The notes under the pieces are model-generated. The model was given only the letters and a program-made list of their open reading frames with translations. It did not search any database and was not told the DNA's origin. 8,608 nucleotides of DNA from an uncultured Oscillospiraceae bacterium (GTDB taxonomy: Bacteria > Bacillota_A > Clostridia > Oscillospirales > Oscillospiraceae). Position 1 is the stretch's first letter; every line of letters starts with the position of its first letter. Below, piece by piece: positions 1-4,308 of the stretch. Made by a program: the position numbers and the translations under genes. The stretch spans positions 1 through 8,608 of the forward strand of contig CAAGIF010000090.1 in assembly GCA_900769845.1 (NCBI GenBank). The letters run 5' to 3'.

Positions 1-93
1 AATGGCAGAGAAGAAATGCCCGACCCCAATATTCCTGCGGACTACGAGATCAGGGCTCTTTCGGAACTGGAAGCGCTGCTGGAAACCATATAA
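1..93 (+). CDS. C-terminal fragment of an unidentified protein (partial, cut by window start)
   Basis: The first frame is open from base 1 to a TAA at 91-93 and gives the last 30 residues of a protein. The tail is acidic (DYEIRALSELEALLETI at the end) and probably ends in a helix. An intrinsic terminator begins 7 bases after the stop, which supports this being a genuine gene end. There is too little sequence to name a family, and no motif is visible. Confidence 0.6.
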   Translation, partial: NGREEMPDPNIPADYEIRALSELEALLETI

Positions 94-100
94 GAGAAGT

Positions 101-126
101 ACCCCATCTTCTGATGGGGTGCTTTT
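101..126 (+). terminator. Intrinsic terminator after the first gene
   Basis: ACCCCATC at 101-108 and GATGGGGT at 113-120 form a perfect 8-bp stem with a TTCT loop, followed by GCTTTT. The T-tract is on the + strand, so it ends the gene that stops at 93. The hairpin also lies just past the end of the convergent sfsA and may slow transcription from that side, though that side has only a weak T-tract. Confidence 0.85.
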
Positions 127-802
127 ATAGCTTTACCAATACCGGGAGCCGGATATCCATGGCACTCTCTGTTACAGCGCAATCCATAGCAAGGATCTGC
201 ACGCCCGCGGCGGCAGCCTCCCGGAGGGCAGCGCCGAAGTCCGGGTCGGTTTGGTCGTTGGGATGCAGGTATTTTACATCGGACATCTGGATAACAAACA
301 GCACATAAGCGCCGTATCCCTCCCGGGTCAGCCGGGTCAGTCCCTTCAGATGCTTGGTTCCCCGCTGAGTAGGAGCGTCGGGGAAAGCGCAGATATGATC
401 GTTTTCCAGGGTGACACCTTTGACTTCCAGGAAACAGCGTTTGCCATCCTTCAGGAAGGAAAAGTCAAATCGGGAGTCTTCATGGACAGATTCAGCTTTC
501 AGATCCTCAAGCTTGCCCAAACCGCCTGCCCGCAGCCACTCTCCGGCAGCGATATTGGGAGCTTGGGAATCCATGTTAATGAGCCGGTCTCCTTTGCGGA
601 CGGTGATCAGATCGTATTTGGTTTTCCGAGAGGGATTATCGCTTTCCTGACACCAGACCTGACATCCCGGCTGCAGCAATTCCCGGCAGCGGCCGGTGTT
701 CTTTACATGGACGGTCTGAATTTGTCCGTCAAGTTCCACATGGGCAATGAACCGATTGGGCCGCTCAAGGAATTTCCCGGGGATCATGCGGGAGTAGCGC
801 AT
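125..802 (-). CDS. sfsA: SfsA family protein (sugar fermentation stimulation protein homolog)
   Basis: The 225-residue product matches the SfsA family over its full length (E. coli SfsA is 234 residues). Visible family blocks are NTGR at about residues 35-38, SRFDF at 110-114, EVKGVTL at 126-132 and FPDAPTQRGTKHL at 140-152. The acidic and lysine residues in these blocks fit the PD-(D/E)XK nuclease-like fold assigned to the family. E. coli SfsA is known for DNA binding and an effect on maltose genes, but the true biochemical role is unclear. I chose the ATG at 802 because an AAAGGA sequence lies 9 bases upstream and the family alignment starts near there (MRYSRMIPGKF). The frame continues upstream to 946, but that part overlaps the tRNA-Val and is not family-like; an ATG at 820 has AGGAGT almost touching it. 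The gene stands alone and converges on the terminator at 101-126. Confidence 0.92.
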   Translation of the reverse strand: MRYSRMIPGKFLERPNRFIAHVELDGQIQTVHVKNTGRCRELLQPGCQVWCQESDNPSRKTKYDLITVRKGDRLINMDSQAPNIAAGEWLRAGGLGKLEDLKAESVHEDSRFDFSFLKDGKRCFLEVKGVTLENDHICAFPDAPTQRGTKHLKGLTRLTREGYGAYVLFVIQMSDVKYLHPNDQTDPDFGAALREAAAAGVQILAMDCAVTESAMDIRLPVLVKL

Positions 803-871
803 GGCGTCACATCCTTTCATACTCCTAGAGTAACAGAATTTTGGAAAATAGCAAGGAAAAAGAATTGAGTC

Positions 872-899
872 TTGACATTTAGGTAAAATATGGTATAAT
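872..899 (+). promoter_or_regulatory. Sigma-A promoter of the tRNA-Val / tRNA-Gln operon
   Basis: A consensus TTGACA lies at 872-877 and a consensus TATAAT at 894-899, with a 16-base spacer and a TG one base before the -10 (extended -10). The predicted start at about 906 is only some 10 bases before the first tRNA. This near-perfect promoter fits a stable RNA operon. Confidence 0.9.
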
Positions 900-916
900 C
901 TATTTCGTTCCCGTAT

Positions 917-993
917 GGAGGCATAGCTCAGCTGGTTAGAGCGCATGCTTCACACGCATGAGGTCACAGGTTCGAGTCCTGTTGTCTCCACCA
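917..993 (+). tRNA. tRNA-Val, anticodon CAC
   Basis: All four arms fold. The acceptor GGAGGCA (917-923) pairs with TGTCTCC (983-989). The D stem is GCTC/GAGC, the anticodon stem is CATGC/GCATG, and the T arm is ACAGG-TTCGAGT-CCTGT. The loop TTCACAC places the anticodon CAC at 951-953, reading the valine codon GTG. The CCA end is encoded (991-993). Length is 77 bases. Confidence 0.95.
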
Positions 994-1067
994 AGAGGAT
1001 TAGTGTAACGGTAGCACACCGGACTCTGACTCCGTTCGCGGGGGTTCGAATCCCTCATCCTCTGCCA
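994..1067 (+). tRNA. tRNA-Gln, anticodon CTG
   Basis: The acceptor AGAGGAT (994-1000) pairs with ATCCTCT (1057-1063), followed by discriminator G and an encoded CCA. The T arm is GGGGG-TTCGAAT-CCCTC with one G-U pair. The anticodon loop CTCTGAC gives CTG at 1026-1028, reading CAG. The anticodon stem CCGGA/TCCGT has a C-U mismatch at its outer pair. The gene begins on the base directly after the CCA of tRNA-Val, so the pair must be processed from one transcript without a spacer. Its 3' end is repeated downstream at 2507. Confidence 0.93.
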
Positions 1068-1113
1068 AAAAGAAAACCACACCATTTCGGTGTGGTTTTT
1101 CTTTTTGCCATCG
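1047..1113 (+). repeat. Left copy of a direct repeat: tRNA-Gln 3' end plus terminator (att-like)
   Basis: Bases 1047-1082 (last 21 bases of tRNA-Gln plus the start of its terminator) are identical to 2507-2542, a 36-base perfect match in the same orientation. Similarity goes on through the rest of the terminator to GCCATCG (1107-1113 against 2566-2572) with about five substitutions and one single-base gap. The layout, a complete tRNA at one end and only its 3' end at the other, is what site-specific integration into a tRNA gene leaves behind. A local duplication would look the same, and no integrase is visible here. Confidence 0.8.
1073..1106 (+). terminator. Intrinsic terminator of the tRNA operon
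   Basis: CCACACC (1077-1083) pairs with GGTGTGG (1089-1095) around an ATTTC loop, and flanking A and T runs extend the stem (AAAA 1073-1076 with TTTT). A further TTTTT follows at 1102-1106. The hairpin starts only a few bases after the tRNA-Gln CCA. Confidence 0.92.
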
Positions 1114-1120
1114 GATTCAG

Positions 1121-1135
1121 GAGGGATTCGAACCC
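1121..1135 (-). repeat. Inverted 15-base copy of the tRNA-Gln T arm
   Basis: GAGGGATTCGAACCC is the exact reverse complement of 1042-1056 in the tRNA-Gln T arm. It could be a degraded remnant of an oppositely oriented tRNA, but I could not fold a full tRNA around it. Confidence 0.6.
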
Positions 1136-1143
1136 ATCTAAAT

Positions 1144-1190
1144 GCAGATGTCCGGTGGACATCTGCTCGATTCCGGCTCGACGGAATCGA
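1144..1190. repeat. Two back-to-back perfect hairpins in the gene-free stretch after the tRNAs
   Basis: The first hairpin is GCAGATGTCC/GGACATCTGC with a GGT loop (1144-1166). The second follows at once: TCGATTCCG/CGGAATCGA with a GCTCGA loop (1167-1190). Neither is followed by a T-tract, so they are not simple terminators. They look like part of a palindromic repeat unit. Confidence 0.7.
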
Positions 1191-1208
1191 CACTTTGATT
1201 TAATCGAA
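1178..1208 (+). repeat. First copy of a degenerate 31-base direct repeat
   Basis: This stretch aligns without gaps to 1313-1343, 135 bases downstream, with about 24 of 31 positions the same. Shared cores include CGGAA, TTGATT and AATCGAA. The two copies flank the large palindrome at 1253-1293. Confidence 0.6.
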
Positions 1209-1220
1209 TCCCTCATCCTC
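1204..1220 (+). repeat. 17-base copy of the tRNA-Gln 3' end
   Basis: TCGAATCCCTCATCCTC is identical to 1046-1062 in the tRNA-Gln (T loop, T stem and most of the acceptor 3' strand). It is not preceded by a recognisable tRNA body and lacks the CCA, so it is a fragment and not a gene. Confidence 0.7.
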
Positions 1221-1252
1221 CATCATAAACCTTTTCCTGTGAGAGAATCCAT

Positions 1253-1293
1253 TGGTTTCAGTCCACAGCCCTTGTGGCTGTGGACTGAAACCA
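1253..1293. repeat. 18-bp perfect palindrome
   Basis: The arm at 1253-1270 and the arm at 1276-1293 are exact reverse complements (18 bp) around a CTTGT loop. The arm reads TGGTTTCAGTCCACAGCC. It is the strongest hairpin in the window, yet no T-tract follows, and the nearest gene is the merR-type gene 130 bases downstream. It may be part of a dispersed palindromic repeat or a strong mRNA or DNA structure. Confidence 0.8.
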
Positions 1294-1312
1294 CATTGGG
1301 ATGAAGAAAGGT

Positions 1313-1343
1313 TCGTCGGAACTGGCACCTTGATTCAATCGAA
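1313..1343 (+). repeat. Second copy of the degenerate 31-base direct repeat
   Basis: Partner of 1178-1208 (see there). It ends 27 bases before the -35 of the MerR-type gene, so it borders the promoter region without overlapping it. Confidence 0.6.
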
Positions 1344-1369
1344 AGTTTTTTATTTTCATGAAATAGTAC

Positions 1370-1400
1370 TTGACATTATACCTACTTTAACCTTTATACT
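1370..1400 (+). promoter_or_regulatory. Promoter of the MerR-family gene, with a long 19-base spacer
   Basis: TTGACA at 1370-1375 and TATACT at 1395-1400 are separated by 19 bases. Spacers of 19-20 bases are the hallmark of promoters that MerR-family proteins activate by DNA distortion, so this suggests autoregulation. I do not see a clean dyad between the two boxes, so the operator is not proven. Confidence 0.75.
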
Positions 1401-1423
1401 AAGTGCAGAAAGGAGGCGGACAT

Positions 1424-2299
1424 ATGAATATCAAGGCCGCAGAGGAGTTGTCGGGTGTATCCCGGCAGAACATTAGGTTTTATGAGCGGGAGGGTTTGCT
1501 GAATCCAGACAGAAATCCGGAGAATGATTACCGGGAATACCAGCAGGAGCATATTGAAACTTTGAAGATGATACGGGTCATGCGTATGCTGGATATGCCG
1601 CTGGATCAGATCAAATTGGTTCTGGAGGGGTCCATAAGCCCGGCAAAGGCAGCGAAGGAACAAAGACAAAAACTGAAAGCACAGCAGGAACAGCTCAGTG
1701 CCGCAATCCGATTTTGCGAGGAATGGAGCACATTCCAGACTATGGAAGCTGTAAATGTGGACGAGATGATCAGCCGCATGGAATCTTCCGAAAATGTGCA
1801 GGGTCTGTTCCAAAAATGGGTTGAGGATTACCGCAAGGTGGTTCTGGCGGAAGAGAAAAAGCTGTTTACATTCATTCCTGATCAGGCAGTAACGAATTCG
1901 AGGGAATTCACCGAGGCGCTGTTTTCCTATGCAGAGAAGAAAAGTCTGAATCTGGTAATCACAAAAGAGAGTATGTACCCGGAATTTACCATCGATGGAA
2001 TCGAGTACACGGCAGAGCGGTTTTATAATGCTGTGCGCGGAATCCCCGTGGCCACCATCCGGTGCAAGGTAAAGTATCCGGAGGACTTTGAACCGGATGT
2101 ACCGGAAAATCGAAAGAAACTTATGAAGTTGTTGAATTTCGGGTGGCTGATCCCTATAGTCGCGGTGATATTTATCGTGTTTGCAGGCAGAAATGTATCC
2201 AGTCCTCTGGAACGTTGGCTGATGGGGCTTGGTGTGGCCGCTATAGCTGCGGTGGGGCTGTGCAGAACATGGCTGTTCCATTTTAATGAAAAGCAATGA
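1424..2299 (+). CDS. MerR-family transcriptional regulator with a C-terminal membrane anchor
   Basis: The 291-residue product begins with a typical MerR winged-helix domain (about residues 2-70), including SRQNIRFYEREGLL and a DYREY segment in place of the usual GYR-Y. A charged, helix-rich stretch (75-105) fits the usual dimerisation coiled coil. The middle (110-225) is soluble and I do not recognise it. Two hydrophobic segments follow at about 238-255 (FGWLIPIVAVIFIVFAG) and 265-285 (WLMGLGVAAIAAVGLC), joined by a short loop. Lysines and arginine just before the first (230-235) predict that the DNA-binding end stays in the cytoplasm. The ATG at 1424 has AGGAGG 7 bases upstream; an ATG at 1403 lies just after the -10 and lacks a site. 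Most MerR proteins are soluble, so a membrane-tethered one is unusual and may sense a membrane or envelope signal. The gene stands alone between tRNA-Gln-derived repeats. No target gene is adjacent, and the ligand is unknown. Confidence 0.88.
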   Translation: MNIKAAEELSGVSRQNIRFYEREGLLNPDRNPENDYREYQQEHIETLKMIRVMRMLDMPLDQIKLVLEGSISPAKAAKEQRQKLKAQQEQLSAAIRFCEEWSTFQTMEAVNVDEMISRMESSENVQGLFQKWVEDYRKVVLAEEKKLFTFIPDQAVTNSREFTEALFSYAEKKSLNLVITKESMYPEFTIDGIEYTAERFYNAVRGIPVATIRCKVKYPEDFEPDVPENRKKLMKLLNFGWLIPIVAVIFIVFAGRNVSSPLERWLMGLGVAAIAAVGLCRTWLFHFNEKQ

Positions 2300-2506
2300 T
2301 CGCGTTTTTCCACGAATATCTCTGCACCTGCTGTTTGGGTGTGCCATTTGGGGATGAGGGATTCATGGATTTTTCTTTATTTTTCTCTTATGCCGATGAT
2401 ACCCTATGATTTTTATGGTAATTAATGAACAATTATAGAAAATTATCGGAACTTAATGATATCAAATACGATGTTCTGGCAATTAATAGACAGAGATAAC
2501 CGAATC
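2300..2506. other. Gene-free, AT-rich stretch after the MerR-family gene
   Basis: I see no ribosome binding site with a credible frame and no clear terminator for the upstream gene. Bases from about 2360 to 2500 are markedly AT-rich compared with the flanks. The composition change ends exactly at the second tRNA-Gln repeat, which fits foreign DNA bounded by that repeat. Confidence 0.5.
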
Positions 2507-2572
2507 CGAATCCCTCATCCTCTGCCAAAAAGAAAACCACACTGTTTCAGTGTGGTTTCTTTTTTGCCATCG
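2507..2572 (+). repeat. Right copy of the direct repeat: orphan tRNA-Gln 3' end plus terminator
   Basis: Bases 2507-2542 are identical to 1047-1082. The body of the tRNA is missing, so only the last 21 tRNA bases remain. In the terminator part, the hairpin loop-side bases differ from the left copy but pairing is kept (a C-G pair in the left copy is T-A here). This implies that the duplication is not recent and that both hairpins have been kept functional. Confidence 0.8.
2533..2565 (+). terminator. Intrinsic terminator in the right repeat
   Basis: CCACACTG (2537-2544) pairs with CAGTGTGG (2548-2555) around a TTT loop, followed by TTTCTTTTTT. If the insertion model holds, this would be the original terminator of tRNA-Gln, now serving the MerR-family gene. 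Confidence 0.8.
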
Positions 2573-2584
2573 AATCCCGCATCC
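2571..2584 (+). repeat. Short extra copy of the tRNA-Gln acceptor/T-stem sequence
   Basis: CGAATCCCGCATCC matches the tRNA-Gln segment CGAATCCCTCATCC at 13 of 14 positions. It is short enough that chance is possible, but it lies right after the right-hand repeat. Confidence 0.4.
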
Positions 2585-2597
2585 TTTTTATTAAATC

Positions 2598-2630
2598 CCC
2601 CTGGATTCGGAAAAATCCAGGGGCTTGCTT
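2598..2630 (-). terminator. Hairpin terminator after trxB
   Basis: CCCCTGGATT (2598-2607) pairs perfectly with AATCCAGGGG (2614-2623), a 10-bp stem with a CGGAAA loop. It lies 18 bases past the trxB stop. Read on the minus strand the following bases are ATTTAATAAAAA, a poor U-tract. Read on the plus strand CTTGCTTTT follows. It may work in both directions. Confidence 0.7.
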
Positions 2631-2640
2631 TTCTGCAATA

Positions 2641-3558
2641 TCAACCCGCCAGGTATTCCTCTGCGTAATATGCTGCCATTGCGCCGTCGGCTACCGCGGT
2701 GACGATCTGGCGCAATACCTTGGTGCGGACATCGCCTACGGCAAAGACACCGGGAATGTTCGTGCGGGTGGACTCATCTGCCAGGATATAGCCTGCGGAG
2801 TCCAGCTCCAAATGACCCCGAACCAGGGCGGAGGCGGGCTCCCTGCCGATGCTGACAAATACACCGTCGCAGGGTACAGCCGTTTCCTCTCCGGAAATCA
2901 GGTCCCGGATCACAACTCCGGTGAGCCGCTGTTCCTGCAGCAGTTCAGTGACGGCGCTGTTCCAGCAAAATTCCACATTTTCCGCCTGCTCCAGAGCTGC
3001 GTGGTAGATCTTCGTCGCCCGGAGGGAATCCCGGCGGTGGATGAGGATCACCTTCTTCGCTACCCGGCTTAATAGCAGCGCGTCGGCGGCTGCGGAGTTT
3101 CCACCGCCAACTACGACTACGGTTTTGCCCTTATAGAACATTCCGTCACAGGCGGCGCAGTAGTTGACGCCCCGGCCGATGAGGGCTTCCTCGTTGGAAA
3201 GGCCTAGTTTTCTGGGAGTGGCGCCGGTGGAGAGGACAACGGTTCTGGCATGAAAATCGCCCTCGGTGGTCTTGACGGTTTTGCTATCTCCTGCCAGGGA
3301 GAGCTCGGTTACCTCGGCAATTTCCGTTTCCACGCCGAAACGCTGGGCGCCGGCCTGCATCTGCTGACCCAGTTCAAAGCCGTCCACGCCCTCGGGGAAG
3401 CCGGGGTAATTGTCGATCTGGGTGGTCAGCGCCATCTGTCCGCCGGGGGACAGCTTCTCTAGCACCAGGGTGGAAAGACCTGCCCGGGCGGCATAGAGGG
3501 CCGCAGTGTAGCCTCCCGGCCCACCGCCGATGACGATCATATCATACACCTTGTCCAT
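2641..3558 (-). CDS. trxB: Thioredoxin reductase (NADPH, FAD, low-molecular-weight type)
   Basis: The 305-residue product is a full-length bacterial thioredoxin reductase. It has the FAD-binding GGGPGGYTAALYAARAG near residues 11-27, the redox centre C134-A-A-C137-D138, a second nucleotide fold GGGNSA at 151-156, the NADPH phosphate-binding HRRDSLRA at 174-181 (the arginines favour NADPH over NADH), and a C-terminal GDV FAD motif at 275-277. It passes electrons from NADPH through FAD and the CAAC disulfide to thioredoxin in the cytoplasm. The start at 3558 is supported by AAGGAG a few bases upstream. It lies 10 bases after the trxA stop, so trxA-trxB form one operon driven from the promoter before trxA. 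The active-site pair is CAAC, whereas E. coli has CATC; this is a conservative change. Confidence 0.95.
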   Translation of the reverse strand: MDKVYDMIVIGGGPGGYTAALYAARAGLSTLVLEKLSPGGQMALTTQIDNYPGFPEGVDGFELGQQMQAGAQRFGVETEIAEVTELSLAGDSKTVKTTEGDFHARTVVLSTGATPRKLGLSNEEALIGRGVNYCAACDGMFYKGKTVVVVGGGNSAAADALLLSRVAKKVILIHRRDSLRATKIYHAALEQAENVEFCWNSAVTELLQEQRLTGVVIRDLISGEETAVPCDGVFVSIGREPASALVRGHLELDSAGYILADESTRTNIPGVFAVGDVRTKVLRQIVTAVADGAMAAYYAEEYLAG

Positions 3559-3568
3559 AGTGTTCTCC

Positions 3569-3889
3569 TTATAAACTCAGATTACTTTCGATAAATTCCT
3601 CGATCCGGGCCTTGGATTCCGGCGCGACGATGGAATCCAGAACCTGTCCGCCCCGATACAGTACCAGCGTGGGAATGACCTCAATCCGCTCCCGGGCGGC
3701 AAGGGCGGGCTCATCGTCAATGTTGACCTGCGCCACCAAAACTCTGCCCTCATACTGCTGGGCGATCTTTTCCATGGCAGGGGCGATTCGGCGGCAGTAG
3801 ACGCACCAGGGAGCCCAGAAATCTATCAGAACGGGAATGTTCTCATCCATAATGGCTTTGTCAAATTGCTGCTGATTCATGTGGATCAT
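3569..3889 (-). CDS. trxA: Thioredoxin with a CVYC active site
   Basis: The 106-residue product has the length and fold signature of thioredoxin: FWAPWC at 24-29, the redox pair C29-V-Y-C32, and the cis-proline in VIPT (P73) before the strand that docks the partner, followed by LYRGG. The classical active site is WCGPC; here the two middle residues are Val-Tyr, which should shift redox potential or partner choice. Its gene is directly followed by trxB, so the two are very likely a cognate pair. The ATG at 3889 has AAAGGAG 8 bases upstream and gives the standard thioredoxin length. The frame is open further upstream to 4003, but that part carries the promoter, the operator and a hairpin and does not look like protein. 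I expect a cytoplasmic general disulfide reductase; a dedicated partner within the neighbouring redox genes is possible. Confidence 0.93.
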   Translation of the reverse strand: MIHMNQQQFDKAIMDENIPVLIDFWAPWCVYCRRIAPAMEKIAQQYEGRVLVAQVNIDDEPALAARERIEVIPTLVLYRGGQVLDSIVAPESKARIEEFIESNLSL

Positions 3890-3919
3890 AATACGATCTC
3901 CTTTCTGTTTTCTGACTGC

Positions 3920-3961
3920 ATAATAGCATGTTTTCTCCGTCAATTCCGTGACTATATCACG
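3920..3961 (-). promoter_or_regulatory. trxAB promoter with a CRP-like operator at about -41
   Basis: On the minus strand TATTAT (3925-3920) with TG one base upstream forms an extended -10. Counting from it, the start would be near 3913. There is no good -35 box at the normal distance. In its place is the palindrome CGTGA-CTATA-TCACG (3947-3961 on the + strand), centred at 3954, about 41 bases upstream of the predicted start. That is the class II activator position for Crp/Fnr-family proteins. The flanks AATTCC and AAAG are shared with the site at 4228-4242. Confidence 0.7.
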
Positions 3962-3963
3962 AA

Positions 3964-3992
3964 AGCGGCGCAGCATCCAACGCCGCGCCGCT
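3964..3992 (-). terminator. GC-rich hairpin after the rubredoxin gene
   Basis: AGCGGCGC (3964-3971) pairs with GCGCCGCT (3985-3992). On the minus strand it begins 11 bases after the rubredoxin stop and is followed by only TTTC, so termination may be partial. It separates the rubredoxin gene from the trxAB promoter. Confidence 0.55.
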
Positions 3993-4002
3993 GTTTGGGC
4001 CA

Positions 4003-4158
4003 TCAGGCTTCAGAGAACTGCTCCTTGCCCACAAAGCACAGGGGACACTCAAAATCTTCAGGAACATCCTCCCACTTGGTTCCGGGGGCAATGCCTCCCT
4101 CTGGATAGCCCAAGGTTTCATCATATTCCCAGCCGCAGACGTCGCATACATATTTCAT
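4003..4158 (-). CDS. Rubredoxin
   Basis: This 51-residue protein has the two iron-binding Cys pairs of rubredoxin, C5-D-V-C8-G and C38-P-L-C41, with the expected spacing and the aromatic core (Y3, W10, Y12, W29, F36). The PEGGIAPGTKWEDVPEDF stretch is typical. Rubredoxins carry one electron on a Fe(Cys)4 centre in the cytoplasm; in clostridia a main acceptor is the flavodiiron protein FprA, encoded here at 5882-7036. The second pair is followed by Phe42, where most rubredoxins have Gly (CPxCG). The ATG at 4158 has GGAGGA 7 bases upstream. The gene is divergent from the Crp/Fnr-family gene, and the shared intergenic space holds a CRP-like operator. It is too short for many gene callers. Confidence 0.95.
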   Translation of the reverse strand: MKYVCDVCGWEYDETLGYPEGGIAPGTKWEDVPEDFECPLCFVGKEQFSEA

Positions 4159-4227
4159 ACTAAAATCCTCCGTTATTTGTTATATTCTTATCATGGTTGG
4201 ATCTTAGCAGATTATTCCCGGAAATTC

Positions 4228-4242
4228 CGTGACATTATCACA
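4228..4242. promoter_or_regulatory. CRP-like operator between the rubredoxin and Crp/Fnr-family genes
   Basis: CGTGA-CATTA-TCACA is a near-perfect palindrome with a 5-base centre. The surrounding sequence (AATTCC before, AAAG after) is nearly the same as at the trxAB site. It is centred about 58 bases before the predicted start of the regulator gene. It is also about 63 bases from a possible rubredoxin start (minus-strand TATAAC at 4184-4179). It could serve either gene, through autoregulation, rubredoxin activation, or both. Confidence 0.72.
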
Positions 4243-4257
4243 AAAGGAACAGATGAT

Positions 4258-4286
4258 TTGACATCTGTCCCTAATTTTTGTATAGT
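4258..4286 (+). promoter_or_regulatory. Promoter of the Crp/Fnr-family gene
   Basis: TTGACA at 4258-4263 and TATAGT at 4281-4286 are 17 bases apart, a near-consensus sigma-A promoter. The predicted start near 4293 lies almost at the AAGGGGG ribosome binding site (4294-4300), so the leader is very short. Confidence 0.8.
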
Positions 4287-4308
4287 TAAGCAGAAGGGGG
4301 ACGAGAAA

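Noticed and set aside
251..868. Plus-strand open frame (205 codons) opposite sfsA
   Set aside because: sfsA on the minus strand has full-length family similarity; the opposite frame is its shadow.
1121..1220. A further tRNA gene in the region after tRNA-Gln
   Set aside because: T-arm-like pieces are present on both strands, but no acceptor, D arm or anticodon arm can be paired with them; they are fragments.
945..1304. Open frame of 119 codons over the tRNA genes and the palindromes
   Set aside because: It starts inside tRNA-Val, runs through tRNA-Gln and its terminator, and is explained by those RNA genes and repeats.
1107..1345. CRISPR array
   Set aside because: The repeats differ in sequence and spacing, there are only two copies of any one unit, and no cas gene is near.
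1394..2347. Minus-strand open frame (317 codons) opposite the MerR-family gene
   Set aside because: It mirrors the codons of a clear MerR protein on the other strand, which has a promoter and a strong ribosome binding site; the antisense translation is Cys/His/Leu-rich without a motif.
3957..4151. Minus-strand 64-codon frame overlapping the rubredoxin
   Set aside because: It is another frame of the same strand; the rubredoxin frame has the four cysteines and the ribosome binding site.
4228..4250. FNR-type site (TTGAT-N4-ATCAA)
   Set aside because: The half-sites are GTGA and TCAC, and the recognition helix has the CRP-type R-E-x-x-x-R pattern, not the FNR E-x-x-S-R pattern.
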